Origin: Vulcanisaeta thermophila
Lineage (GTDB): Archaea > Thermoproteota > Thermoprotei > Thermoproteales > Thermocladiaceae
Direction of reading: 5' to 3'
DNA: 64,000 nucleotides
NCBI RefSeq assembly: GCF_001748385.1
Contig: NZ_BCLI01000004.1
Span: forward strand, 186,001 to 250,000
Shown: positions 46,786 to 54,520 of the stretch, piece by piece
Layout: each line of letters starts with the position of its first letter
Numbering within the stretch: position 1 is the first letter of the stretch
Notes under the pieces: generated by a model
The model's input: the letters and a program-made list of their open reading frames with translations, nothing else
Told to the model about the DNA's origin: nothing
Database searches by the model: none
Program-made: the position numbers and the translations under genes

Positions 46786-47184
46786 ATGGCAGTATTATTG
46801 TTTTTAGATACGCAAATGCTGATCCTAATCATAATAGCGTTTATAATACTCATAATATGGGGACCGAGTAAAATACCCCAGTTGGCCAGGAGCTTTGGCC
46901 AGGCGGTTAGGGAGTTTAGGCGCGGCGCCAGCGAGAGCGAGCCCGAGCCTGAGCTTGTGGAGATCGCTAAGAAATTGGGCATTGACCCCAGTGGGAAGAG
47001 TAGGGATGAGTTGCTGACTGAGATTAGTAGTAAGTTGCAGCAACAACCCGCGAAGGTTAAGGCTGAGGGTGTTAAGGTAGATCCCAGGGTTTTGGAGATG
47101 GCTGAGAAGTTGGGTATAGATACTAAGGGTAAGAGTGAGGAGGAGTTGATAAAGGAGATTAATTGGAAGTTGAGTAATAAGTAA
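46786..47184 (+). CDS. tatA: TatA-type twin-arginine translocase subunit with two added SAP-like repeats
   Basis: About 132 aa. One N-terminal membrane helix (MLILIIIAFIILIIWGPSKIPQLARSFGQAVREFRRG) with the GPSKIP hinge and amphipathic helix is the complete TatA. The added part, residues about 57-130, consists of two near-identical units: ELVEIAKKLGIDPSGKSRDE and RVLEMAEKLGIDTKGKSEEE, each ending L-x-E-I-x-x-K-L, 45 residues apart. The units look like SAP or Rho-N helix-extended-loop-helix motifs, which usually bind nucleic acid or protein. The ATG at 46786 is preceded by GCTTTTTAAG. TatC is convergent, 49 bp away. Confidence 0.88.
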   Translation: MAVLLFLDTQMLILIIIAFIILIIWGPSKIPQLARSFGQAVREFRRGASESEPEPELVEIAKKLGIDPSGKSRDELLTEISSKLQQQPAKVKAEGVKVDPRVLEMAEKLGIDTKGKSEEELIKEINWKLSNK

Positions 47185-47233
47185 CCCCTCCTCAAAGTAA
47201 TTACGAATCCCTAGTTAAAAATTAATTAAAAAT

Positions 47234-48130
47234 TTAGGTTTGCCTTAACGGGGAAACCCTGTAAATACGCCTGGACCATGCATACCCAGCCTCGTAGAGC
47301 GCTATGAACATTAGGAACCAGAGCAACGTGCTTATTAATGTGGGGTCTGGGTTTACAATGGCTATGAAGACCAGGGCTCCGAAGTATATGTAGGGTCTGT
47401 TTCTTGATAGTGTGTCCGGCGTTATTAAACCTGCCTGTGTTAGTAATGCTATTATCACGGGTGTTTCGAATAGGAAACCCGCGAAGAATAGTGTTGATAT
47501 GAAGGTGTCCAGGAAACCACCTGTGGTTAGTAGGTGCACGAAGCCAAAGAGGCAGCTCCAGAATAGGCTTATTCTCAGGAAGGCGGGGAATACTAGGTAG
47601 TAACCCACGAAGACGCCTATGTAGAATAGCACCAGGGCTACCCATAGATACCTCCTAACAGCCCTCAACTCATGCGGGTACAGTGCTGGTTTTACGTATT
47701 GATAGACCTCGTAGACCAGGTAGGGTATTATGGCCAGCAGGGCCAGGACCATTGATAACTCCACTGAGAATACGAAGGGCCCCAGGACCGTGGTTGATAT
47801 TATGCCTATGGGTGCCGTGGAGTTCACATCAACACCACTTGGTGAAATTACTATGAACCTGGCGGCACAGGACACGGATTTAGCCGGCGCCACCACCATG
47901 TCGTATATATAGTGCTGGTACACATAGGCTATTATCGGGTTATACTCCATTGTGAAGAAGCCCACGACCATGGATTCCACGTTACCGTGAATACTGGGCA
48001 TTGGGAGCCACAGTGCCATGAAGACCACGGCGAATGCGATTAGGACCCCCCTTAACCTAACCCCAAGCTCCCTAATGTGCTCCCAAATGGGCATTTCCCT
48101 ATCGTATGGGGGCCTCTCCTCACTGGACAT
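47234..48130 (-). CDS. tatC: Twin-arginine translocase subunit TatC
   Basis: 298 aa, six hydrophobic segments. DREMPIWEHIRELGVRLRGV is the conserved cytoplasmic N-terminus that binds the RR signal, and FYIGVFVGYYLVFPAFLRI the Phe/Pro block. The first extracytoplasmic loop is enlarged (about residues 55-115, with VSCAARFIVISPSG). It recognises the Tat signal of exported proteins such as the molybdoenzyme at 34350. No TATA-like element could be fixed with confidence; the start ATG is near 48130. Confidence 0.9.
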   Translation of the reverse strand: MSSEERPPYDREMPIWEHIRELGVRLRGVLIAFAVVFMALWLPMPSIHGNVESMVVGFFTMEYNPIIAYVYQHYIYDMVVAPAKSVSCAARFIVISPSGVDVNSTAPIGIISTTVLGPFVFSVELSMVLALLAIIPYLVYEVYQYVKPALYPHELRAVRRYLWVALVLFYIGVFVGYYLVFPAFLRISLFWSCLFGFVHLLTTGGFLDTFISTLFFAGFLFETPVIIALLTQAGLITPDTLSRNRPYIYFGALVFIAIVNPDPTLISTLLWFLMFIALYEAGYAWSRRIYRVSPLRQT

Positions 48131-48173
48131 TTACGGGGTAATTAATTAACGGGGGCTTTTTACCCCCTACTCT

Positions 48174-48255
48174 CATAATTATGAAAAGGAGAGCCTTCGG
48201 CAGCACACCTTCGGGCTCATGTGAGGGATTTGAAGGTGGGAATTAAGGTATTTAA
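48174..48255 (+). other. Hairpin-rich non-coding stretch between tatC and the ModE-like gene
   Basis: The sequence from about 48184 contains GAGCC and GGCTC arms around two CTTCG/CTTCGG loops, and reads GAGCCTTCGG...CCTTCGGGCTC. This would form a small stem-loop of about 25-30 nt on either strand. No gene fits. It ends before the modE promoter TATTTAAG near 48250. Could be a terminator for neither flanking gene, or a small RNA or operator; low certainty. Confidence 0.3.
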
Positions 48256-48279
48256 GTGATTCACCAGGGCATTACCCGC

Positions 48280-48654
48280 ATGGTTGAGGTGACAGTGCGG
48301 TTCAGGGTTTGGGTTGAAATTGATGGGCAGCACCTCATAGGCCCTGGCGGCTATGAGATACTGAAGGCCATTGACGAGGCCGGCTCATTATCAGGCGCCG
48401 CTAGGAAGCTGGGTATGTCGTATAGGTTTGTGTGGAATTACGTTAACAGAATGGAGAAGGTCTCCGGAATTAAGCTTGTGGAGACCAACAGGGGTAGTAG
48501 AGGCGGTGCCAGGTTGACCAGGGAGGCTCAACAAATAATCCAGTACTACGAAGGATTAATGAGGGAGTTGGAGAACGCATCGGCTAGGTGGGGTGGGTTG
48601 ATTAGGGAGGTTCTCGAGAAATCACGCAACCGAAGCCAAACCTTAAAATACTAG
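48280..48654 (+). CDS. ModE N-terminal-type winged-helix regulator
   Basis: About 124 aa. VWVEIDGQHLIGPGGYEILKAIDEAGSLSGAARKLGMSYRFVWNYVNRMEKVSGIKLVETNRGSRGGARLT is the LysR/ModE-type winged helix of the molybdate regulator, with the wing residues GGARLT. The molybdate-binding MOP domains of bacterial ModE are absent, so it may not sense molybdate by itself. TATTTAAG centred near 48252 is 27 bp before the ATG at 48280. Molybdoenzyme and Tat genes lie 9-16 kb away. Confidence 0.88.
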   Translation: MVEVTVRFRVWVEIDGQHLIGPGGYEILKAIDEAGSLSGAARKLGMSYRFVWNYVNRMEKVSGIKLVETNRGSRGGARLTREAQQIIQYYEGLMRELENASARWGGLIREVLEKSRNRSQTLKY

Positions 48655-48674
48655 GCCCAGGTGGGTGTGTTGTA

Positions 48675-49064
48675 ATGTTGTTTAGGGGCAGGACAGTCTA
48701 TGGCTCGGGGACTGTGGAGGGGCCCGCCCTGGTTTATGGGGAGCCCCTTTCATTTCTTGGTGATGTTGATGGGAGGACAGGCGTTATAAGGACGATAAAC
48801 GAGAGCCTGGTTGGTAGGGTGCTCGTCATACCCAGCTCCAGGGGCTCCACTGTGGGTCCCTACGTGATGTACCAATTGAGTAAGTATGGTAAGGCGCCCC
48901 TGGCAATACTCAGTGTTAGTGCCGATACCATGCTAATCATAGGTGCTGTGATGGCGGGCATACCCCTGGTCACTAACCTACCCAGGGAGGTGCTGAGGTT
49001 GAGGAGTGGTTCTAGGGTGACTGTGGATTTGGATAGGGGTGAGGTTCATGTCCATGAGCCCTGA
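48675..49064 (+). CDS. Mevalonate-5-phosphate dehydratase, small subunit (AcnX_swivel/DUF126)
   Basis: 129 aa. The swivelling domain of an aconitase X-type enzyme: GSGTVEGPALVYGEPLSFLGDVDGRTGVI, then VIPSSRGSTVGPYVMYQLSKYGKAPLAIL and the C-terminal LRSGSRVTVDLDRGEV. In the archaeal mevalonate route the two-subunit enzyme forms trans-anhydromevalonate 5-phosphate. The large subunit, usually adjacent, is absent here. It starts 21 bp after the ModE-like gene and overlaps the next gene. Confidence 0.88.
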   Translation: MLFRGRTVYGSGTVEGPALVYGEPLSFLGDVDGRTGVIRTINESLVGRVLVIPSSRGSTVGPYVMYQLSKYGKAPLAILSVSADTMLIIGAVMAGIPLVTNLPREVLRLRSGSRVTVDLDRGEVHVHEP

Positions 49065-49335
49065 GGCCAGGTTGGCACTGCTGCTCCTGGAGGAGTTGGA
49101 GTTGAGGGGTGGTAGGGCTAGGCTTAGGTATCTTAAGGTTTACAGGATGATGAATTACTGGCTTGGCCCCGAGGCCGCTAGGAGGGTTATGGAGAGACTC
49201 TCATCAACGGGCTATTTGAGGATTAGTGGTGATACTGTGGAATTAATTAGGAGGTTTAAGGTGGATAAGTCCCTAAGGGCCGTTTATAGGGAGGCCAGGG
49301 ATGTGGTCGTGAGGGCTTACCTTGGCTCGCATTGA
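49048..49335 (+). CDS. Small hypothetical protein, possibly helical
   Basis: About 95 aa, not recognised. Largely helical with many Arg and Glu; SPEARLALLLLEELELRGGRARLRYLKVYRM looks like a helix-turn-helix scaffold but no clear winged-helix core. The ATG choices are at 49048 and 49054; both overlap the PMDh-S gene by 11-17 bp. It is convergent with the AGOG gene, overlapping its end by about 19 bp. Confidence 0.5.
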   Translation: MSMSPEARLALLLLEELELRGGRARLRYLKVYRMMNYWLGPEAARRVMERLSSTGYLRISGDTVELIRRFKVDKSLRAVYREARDVVVRAYLGSH

Positions 49336-50165
49336 GACGCCATTAACTCCATCAACCTCCTAACCCTACCCGAATCTACACCCAGGGACTCCACGTACGA
49401 TAACGCCCTTTCCAGGTTGAATGATGAGTCTATCAATCCTCCTCCCAGGACCCATATGAGGGAGTCCAGGTTCAGTGGTGGTATGCCACTCGCCCTGCTC
49501 ACTTCACCCCAAACTCCCTGTATCTCATCCCTCCTCCTACTCATCCAAACACTTGCCAACTCCCTGGGATCCCCAGTGAAGGCCCCCAACAATCCGCTGC
49601 ATATGGTTATCACCGTGACCCTGAAGTCCACGGGTATTGGGATATCCATGGGAACCCTAATATTTAAACCGCAGGCCCTACCCACATAGTAGGCCATCTT
49701 CACGGCGAAGACCACGGTCTTCTCATTACCCCTAACCCCAAGCACCCTGGTGATTAATCTCCATAACTTATCAAGATCCACTAAGTAGGCCTCCGCATTG
49801 CTAATCAATGAGCGTACCAGTGGGTCGCAAACCCTCCTAATCCTATTAACCCTGGACTCCCTGAACCTGATTAGGTACCTACTGGTGAGTACGTACTTCG
49901 TGAAGTCGCCGCATAGGTCATTACCTGGCTTATTCTTCACGAAGTATTTCGAGAAGTAATTCCAGTGATTCTCGCCCTTACCAGTTAATTGGTAGCTCAC
50001 CAGTGCGTTTAGCACCGTGAGTGCCAGTACCTGGTCAAGCCTACCAAGGCCCCTGCATAGATTATGGATGGCAATGTACTGGGGGTCCCTCTCCTCAAAC
50101 CTCAGTATGAAGTCCAGGCCTAAACTCCTTAATTCAGAGGCAAACTCCCTAATCACATCACTCAT
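49317..50165 (-). CDS. AGOG: archaeal 8-oxoguanine DNA glycosylase/AP lyase
   Basis: 282 aa. Features of the AGOG family: VLNALVSYQLTGKGENHWNYFSKYF, KTVVFAVKMAYYVGR with the likely catalytic Lys, MDIPIPVDFRVTVITIC with the likely catalytic Asp, and RASGIPPLNLDSLIWVLGG, the helix-hairpin-helix-like C-terminal block. It excises 7,8-dihydro-8-oxoguanine from DNA and cuts the strand. Its start overlaps the next upstream gene by 4 bp (ATGA). Confidence 0.88.
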   Translation of the reverse strand: MSDVIREFASELRSLGLDFILRFEERDPQYIAIHNLCRGLGRLDQVLALTVLNALVSYQLTGKGENHWNYFSKYFVKNKPGNDLCGDFTKYVLTSRYLIRFRESRVNRIRRVCDPLVRSLISNAEAYLVDLDKLWRLITRVLGVRGNEKTVVFAVKMAYYVGRACGLNIRVPMDIPIPVDFRVTVITICSGLLGAFTGDPRELASVWMSRRRDEIQGVWGEVSRASGIPPLNLDSLIWVLGGGLIDSSFNLERALSYVESLGVDSGRVRRLMELMASQCEPR

Positions 50166-50647
50166 TTCCTACCCCTTAGGGACTTACGTACTGAGTATAT
50201 CCTCCATATGGTGATTAAAAGCACCACCTGCCCCCAGTCGAGGTATGGTAATGGTGAGCCCACGGTCTTGACGGTGTAAATGAACGGGTAAATGGTTATT
50301 GGCACACCCATGGTTAGTAGGTAGATGTAGTGGGTTACTACGTAGAATATGCCGTAGACGATGCCCGAGGAGTCCAGGGTAACGGCGGGTTTTATGGCGT
50401 AGGCCACGTACGCAATGAGCCAGGCTAGGAATAATAATGTGGAGACGCGCCAGAAGTATAGGTAGGTGGGTAGGTAATTCACGTGCTCAATGGCTTCATT
50501 GCTGTATATCACGTAGCCGTAGACCCTGGGCTCTAGTGCGTAGGCCTCACCCACGTGCGTTAGCCCCATTATGAAGAATAGCACAGTTAATGCAATGCCC
50601 AGGGCAATGCCCCTCCTAACCCTACGTGCATAATCCCCATTACCCAC
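50162..50647 (-). CDS. Four-helix membrane protein of unknown function
   Basis: 161 aa, four hydrophobic segments (residues about 14-33, 66-86, 95-120, 137-152), basic ends, no recognised motif. It precedes the AGOG gene with a 4-bp overlap and follows the site-2 protease gene by 40 bp on the same strand. Function unknown. Confidence 0.6.
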   Translation of the reverse strand: MGNGDYARRVRRGIALGIALTVLFFIMGLTHVGEAYALEPRVYGYVIYSNEAIEHVNYLPTYLYFWRVSTLLFLAWLIAYVAYAIKPAVTLDSSGIVYGIFYVVTHYIYLLTMGVPITIYPFIYTVKTVGSPLPYLDWGQVVLLITIWRIYSVRKSLRGRK

Positions 50648-50687
50648 TAAGCCCCTGGTGTACTGGTATTTTTAGCAGTTTCCCTCT

Positions 50688-51932
50688 CTAGAGGAGTTTG
50701 TAGAGTCCTGTGGATACCGTGTAGTATATGGTTAGGACTATTAATGACCAGAGGATTGCGGAGATTGCGGTCATGACCCTGAACCTGGTATTATCATTCC
50801 TAATGACCCTGGCCAATAATGAGTCCAGGAATTGCCCACCATCCAGCGGGTACGCCGGGAGTGCGTTTAGGAGTGCCAGTGTTAGGTTTAGTGTGTATAT
50901 CCAGAACATTAGGTTGTAGAATGACCTATCCTCAACCACGATCCCCCAGGGGCTTATGTAAAGTGCTGAGTAGCCCAGTAATGACATGGTTAGGTTACGT
51001 GTGCTCTCAACAACATTCACTACCTGCCCACTCACTGGGTTGTAGAGGGTCAATGTCACGCTGGAGTTGGCCGAGGATAGTATGGGTATTAATCCGTAGA
51101 TACTGGTTATGGGCTTACCATCAATGTGGGTTAGCACGTACCCCGTTTTAAACACTACATCGGTGGTGTTAGCCACGTAGACTATCGTGGTCCCGAGAAA
51201 CTCCCTGGTTAGGTATGGGTTGAGGGTCATTAGGGATACCAAGGTGGCGGCTAGGTACGCCAGCACTATGTTCATAAAGACCCCGCTGGAGTAAATGGTT
51301 AACTTCACGGGTAGGCTCATCCTCCTGACCTCATCCTCATCGATCTCCACAAAACCGCCAAAGGCTAGGAATAATAGTGCAAAGGCGCCCCCTGACTTTA
51401 TCTTTACGCCGTACCGTGAGGCCACGGCTCCATGGGCCAACTCATGAAGTAGTATGCCGATGCCTATGGCTATTATTACGTAGAGGAAGGTGAGGAGTGA
51501 TATGGTGACGCCAGGTATTAAGGGGGCCAGTGGCGTGAAGCCCCTCTTCACGGTCTCTATGGGGGTTAGTTTATGGGTTAATGCCGCCATCACGGCCTCG
51601 GTATTCCTAACAATTAGGTATAGCATTGATGGTATGCCCCAGGAGTTGATGCCCATTATGCTCAGGGGTACTGGGACCATTGCGAACATGGAGATTGAGA
51701 ATAAGCCCACCACAATAAGCACCATTAACCAATGGGGCACCCTCCTCAGGGCGTTGCCCAGGGGCTTTATCACCGTCCTTGTCAACTCCTCATCCCTCAG
51801 CATTATGAACACCCCGTAATACACCCTAAGGGGCGTCTTAACGCCCATGGCCCTTAACATGTATATTAAAGCCACAACACCAAACCAAACGGCAATGACT
51901 ATTAAGAGGCCCAGGTACTCCATACTCACCAC
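50688..51932 (-). CDS. Site-2-type intramembrane metalloprotease (M50)
   Basis: 414 aa, about eight hydrophobic segments. IGILLHELAHGAVASRYGVKIKSGG gives the HExxH zinc site and ALPAYPLDGGQFLDSLLARV the third ligand Asp (NxxPxxxDG pattern). The middle part (about 255-325) contains a PDZ-like section (GKPITSIYGL). It would cut a membrane-tethered protein within the bilayer; substrate unknown. It overlaps the MBL-like gene by 7 bp. Confidence 0.9.
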   Translation of the reverse strand: MVSMEYLGLLIVIAVWFGVVALIYMLRAMGVKTPLRVYYGVFIMLRDEELTRTVIKPLGNALRRVPHWLMVLIVVGLFSISMFAMVPVPLSIMGINSWGIPSMLYLIVRNTEAVMAALTHKLTPIETVKRGFTPLAPLIPGVTISLLTFLYVIIAIGIGILLHELAHGAVASRYGVKIKSGGAFALLFLAFGGFVEIDEDEVRRMSLPVKLTIYSSGVFMNIVLAYLAATLVSLMTLNPYLTREFLGTTIVYVANTTDVVFKTGYVLTHIDGKPITSIYGLIPILSSANSSVTLTLYNPVSGQVVNVVESTRNLTMSLLGYSALYISPWGIVVEDRSFYNLMFWIYTLNLTLALLNALPAYPLDGGQFLDSLLARVIRNDNTRFRVMTAISAILWSLIVLTIYYTVSTGLYKLL

Positions 51933-52639
51933 CCCAACCTCACCACAGAGCCTGCGCCAACGTCATGGACATTCCTCAGCGACACCAACTCCCTCCTCAA
52001 CCTGGGCCCTGTGCCGTGTAGTGGGTAAACACCCCTCAAGTTCCTAATTAAACCCCTGATTATCGATCCCTGGTACTCACTCACTGCTGATGCCCCTAAT
52101 CCACCCACGAAGTACCTAATCCCAAGCCTCTTAAAGAAACTTAGTAACTCATCATCATTGATAAACCACATGCCAAGCCCACAACCACTGATTAATAAGC
52201 CGTGGCTCGGTACGTATATCAACAACTCACCAACCCTCTTATTACCCACCCTAATCAACTCCAACTCCCCAAAACCCGTTCTTAACCTCTCATTACCACC
52301 CACCTCGAAGACATCAAACCCAAGCTCCTCCAATTTACCCCTTAGCTCACTACCGAACCAAGTATTGTCCGTGGGTATTATAACCGTATTAACAATACCC
52401 CTCAATGCCACTAAACCGCCCCAGTGATGGTTCACAGGCGTTGTTATTATGGCGAGTCTAGGCCTTAGGTTAATGTTTAGGGCCCTTATGTTGTGCGTGA
52501 ATTCATCGGGTCCCGAGCATGCGTCTATTAGTATTTCATCATTTATGTAAATGGATAGTGAGTTTGTGGGGATAACCCCAGGGCTCCTTGCCTCATTATC
52601 GCAAATTATCCTAAGGGTTAACTCAGTATTGTTATTCAT
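51926..52639 (-). CDS. Metallo-beta-lactamase-fold protein with incomplete metal site
   Basis: About 237 aa, near the pterin-ribosyl-aminobenzene phosphate synthase subgroup by layout: LIDACSGPDEF near the start, TTPVNHHWGGLVALRGI, SHGLLISGCGLG and YPLHGTGPRLR at the end. The usual HxHxDH motif reads PVNHHWGGL, so the first His and the Asp are missing; later His are retained. It may have lost or changed its metal chemistry. Start 52639 is 26 bp after TTATTAAATG. Confidence 0.7.
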   Translation of the reverse strand: MNNNTELTLRIICDNEARSPGVIPTNSLSIYINDEILIDACSGPDEFTHNIRALNINLRPRLAIITTPVNHHWGGLVALRGIVNTVIIPTDNTWFGSELRGKLEELGFDVFEVGGNERLRTGFGELELIRVGNKRVGELLIYVPSHGLLISGCGLGMWFINDDELLSFFKRLGIRYFVGGLGASAVSEYQGSIIRGLIRNLRGVYPLHGTGPRLRRELVSLRNVHDVGAGSVVRLGW

Positions 52640-52735
52640 TAAGGAATAGAATAACAATCCCATTTAATAAGCATTCCCCGTGGGTGGTGAGTGATTGGGT
52701 TGAGTTAACGTTTTAAAGGGTTACCTGAAGTTCTC

Positions 52736-53605
52736 ATGATGATTTCACAAAGCGCATCCACGTGGAATAAGGTGCTTAGGTATGTGTGGCCCATAGCATT
52801 CACCATAGTATTTGCCCTTGTGGGTGCGTGGGGTGAGATCACAGGTAATACGTACATAACCATGGTGGTGATAATAGCGTACCTAGTGGTGTTCTTCGGC
52901 ATAGTAATAGCCATTGGGATTAGGAGCACAAGGGCAAGGCTTAGGGAGATAGAGAATTACATGAAGAGCACCAGGGGAGGGGCTGTGGAGAAGCTCACCA
53001 GGGATGATTTTATGAAGGCCATGGAGAAGGACCCAGAGTACGCGAGTGAGACTAATAGGTTCGTTAAGTCCCAACTGAAGAACTTAATAGTGCTCATGGT
53101 GGTCCTCATAGGATTAATAATACTCTACACATACGTACTCTCGGGGCCATTCGTAACCCTCTCTAAATACCTAGCCACACACTTCAACATAGGGGCAGCA
53201 TTAAAACCCTGGTTCACAAGCACGGTGGAACAGGCAAACCTGTTCTACGCATACTTCATAGACTACCTAATATACTTCGCAGTATTCTTCGTGCTAATGT
53301 ACGTTATATTTAGGCTCACCAGGACCCCGTTCATGACAACGAACGTTCAAATAAGCAACTTCCCATACACAGTAACCAAGGAGTTAATAATATACAAGGA
53401 CGCCATGTTGCTGGACGGCATGTACCTACTGAAGTCACCAATAAGCATAAAGAGCCTCATGATTAATGAGAAGAGGAGGTTCATAGAGTTCGAGCTATCA
53501 AAGCCACTCCCAGGGCTTCCCTACACTAGGATTAGGATATATTACAAGTCACCTAGGGAATTATGGGAGGAGAGCATGAAGAACCTGTTTAAATTAGAGG
53601 GTTGA
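52736..53605 (+). CDS. Conserved membrane protein of unknown function
   Basis: 289 aa with two hydrophobic segments near the start (about 15-65), a charged stretch (TRARLREIENYMKSTRGG...DPEYASE), two or three more segments (about 112-215), and a soluble C-terminal tail with IRIYYKSPRELWEE. The layout of membrane pairs with a charged cytoplasmic helix resembles YidC/EMC3-type (DUF106) insertases, but I see no decisive motif. TTTTAAAGGG centred near 52713 gives the start; it runs almost to the stop of the convergent P1 gene, 15 bp away. Confidence 0.6.
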   Translation: MMISQSASTWNKVLRYVWPIAFTIVFALVGAWGEITGNTYITMVVIIAYLVVFFGIVIAIGIRSTRARLREIENYMKSTRGGAVEKLTRDDFMKAMEKDPEYASETNRFVKSQLKNLIVLMVVLIGLIILYTYVLSGPFVTLSKYLATHFNIGAALKPWFTSTVEQANLFYAYFIDYLIYFAVFFVLMYVIFRLTRTPFMTTNVQISNFPYTVTKELIIYKDAMLLDGMYLLKSPISIKSLMINEKRRFIEFELSKPLPGLPYTRIRIYYKSPRELWEESMKNLFKLEG

Positions 53606-53620
53606 TATTTTACGGTGATC

Positions 53621-53968
53621 CTAGCCAAAGAGGCTTGCGAGCCCTGCGGCAATCTCCTCTTCACTTGGACCCTCCTTCTTCTCCTCAGCCTTCTTCTCCT
53701 CCCCACCCTTAGCCTCAGCCTTAGCCTCACCACCAGAGGGCGCCGCCTGAGTCGCAGCTGCCTGCGGCGCGGCTGCGGCGGCCACGGGCACCACAGCCGC
53801 CGACTTAATGGCCTCGTCTATATTGACCTCCTTGATGGCTGCTACCAGGGCCTTCACCTTAACCTCATCAACCTGAATACCAGCTGCCTGCAAAACCTTC
53901 ATTATGTTCTCCTCAGTAATTTGCTGCTTCCCGTAGTGTAGGAGTAGTGCTGCGTATACGTACTCCAT
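53621..53968 (-). CDS. Ribosomal stalk protein P1 (archaeal L12)
   Basis: About 115 aa. [46 protein letters not shown] is the helical N-terminal dimer and L10-binding part; an Ala-rich hinge ([21 protein letters not shown]) and Lys/Glu tail ending in [13 protein letters not shown] follow. The C-terminal LASLFG peptide docks onto translation factors. Start at 53968 has AAGGAG upstream and a TATA-like element shared with the plus-strand gene near 54000; a Met 13 codons earlier would start in the promoter. Confidence 0.95.
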   Translation of the reverse strand: MEYVYAALLLHYGKQQITEENIMKVLQAAGIQVDEVKVKALVAAIKEVNIDEAIKSAAVVPVAAAAAPQAAATQAAPSGGEAKAEAKGGEEKKAEEKKEGPSEEEIAAGLASLFG

Positions 53969-53989
53969 ACTCCTTCGCACTACGCAGGC

Positions 53990-54010
53990 GCCCAAATTTA
54001 AAAACATTAC
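53990..54010. promoter_or_regulatory. Shared divergent TATA-like element between P1 and a thioredoxin-like gene
   Basis: The A/T block AAATTTAAAAAC centred near 54000 reads as a TATA box on both strands. It is 26 bp before the ATG at 54026 on the plus strand and about 32 bp before the P1 ATG at 53968 on the minus strand. Confidence 0.45.
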
Positions 54011-54025
54011 TTAATCCAGGTCCAC

Positions 54026-54340
54026 ATGGAGTCCGCAGTAATAATAACAACCGCGCCCTGGGACTACCACAGGGATGAATTGAATGCTGTATGTAACGAA
54101 TTAATAAGCAGGGGCATTAATTGCAGGCTTATGGATTACGAGGAAAATGAGGCGTTGAAGTTACTGTTAAAGTACGGCATTAAGGATGGCATGGTTAGGA
54201 TACCCAGCGTATTCATAATCCATGGGGACAGGGTGATCCAGGTAACGTATGAGGTTAGGGATGACTTAACCACAAACATCAGGGAGCGAATAATGAACGA
54301 GCTGAGCAGGGTTGGGGGTCATGAGGAAAAAGCATTTTAA
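54026..54340 (+). CDS. Thioredoxin/glutaredoxin-fold-like protein without CxxC
   Basis: 104 aa. The beta-alpha-beta start VIITTAPWDYHRDELNAVCNELISRGIN and the later GMVRIPSVFIIHGDRVIQ, with the cis-Pro before the strand, give a thioredoxin-like outline. Where a CxxC would lie the sequence reads APWDYHRDE, so it cannot be a dithiol oxidoreductase; one Cys is in the following helix. The first codon is 26 bp from a TATA-like element at 53996-54004. Role unknown. Confidence 0.5.
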   Translation: MESAVIITTAPWDYHRDELNAVCNELISRGINCRLMDYEENEALKLLLKYGIKDGMVRIPSVFIIHGDRVIQVTYEVRDDLTTNIRERIMNELSRVGGHEEKAF

Positions 54341-54344
54341 TTGC

Positions 54345-54470
54345 AAGTGAGTTATGAGAGTGACCGAGCAGAGGCCTTACTGATGAGGACGATGAAGCTC
54401 GGTGGGTTACCCCAACCCGGCCACACCAATCTTCTCCTTTCCTCATTGGGGTTAGCCACAATGCTTATTG
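54345..54470 (+). ncRNA. Candidate structured RNA with two stems
   Basis: In a 180-bp gap two stems are possible: ACCGAGC (54363-54369) with GCTCGGT (54397-54403), and ACCCCAA (54409-54415) with TTGGGGT (54446-54452). Between the first pair lies CTGATGAGGACGATGAA, which has CUGA and GAUGA elements like D' and C' boxes of a C/D guide RNA, but the outer boxes are not convincing. Neither strand has a protein-coding frame with a good start. Low certainty. Confidence 0.35.
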
Positions 54471-54520
54471 ACCAGGTATGCAGGGTGGGTTTTGAATCAC
54501 CATGCTGAGGGCAGTCATTA

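Noticed and set aside
54380-54396. CTGATGAG followed by GATGAAGC resembles a hammerhead ribozyme core.
   Set aside because: The second strand of stem II and the GAAA box are missing, so the core cannot form.
54340-54520. A tRNA or SRP RNA gene in the gap.
   Set aside because: No T-arm GGTTCRAAUCC pattern, acceptor stem or SRP helix 8 sequence can be formed.
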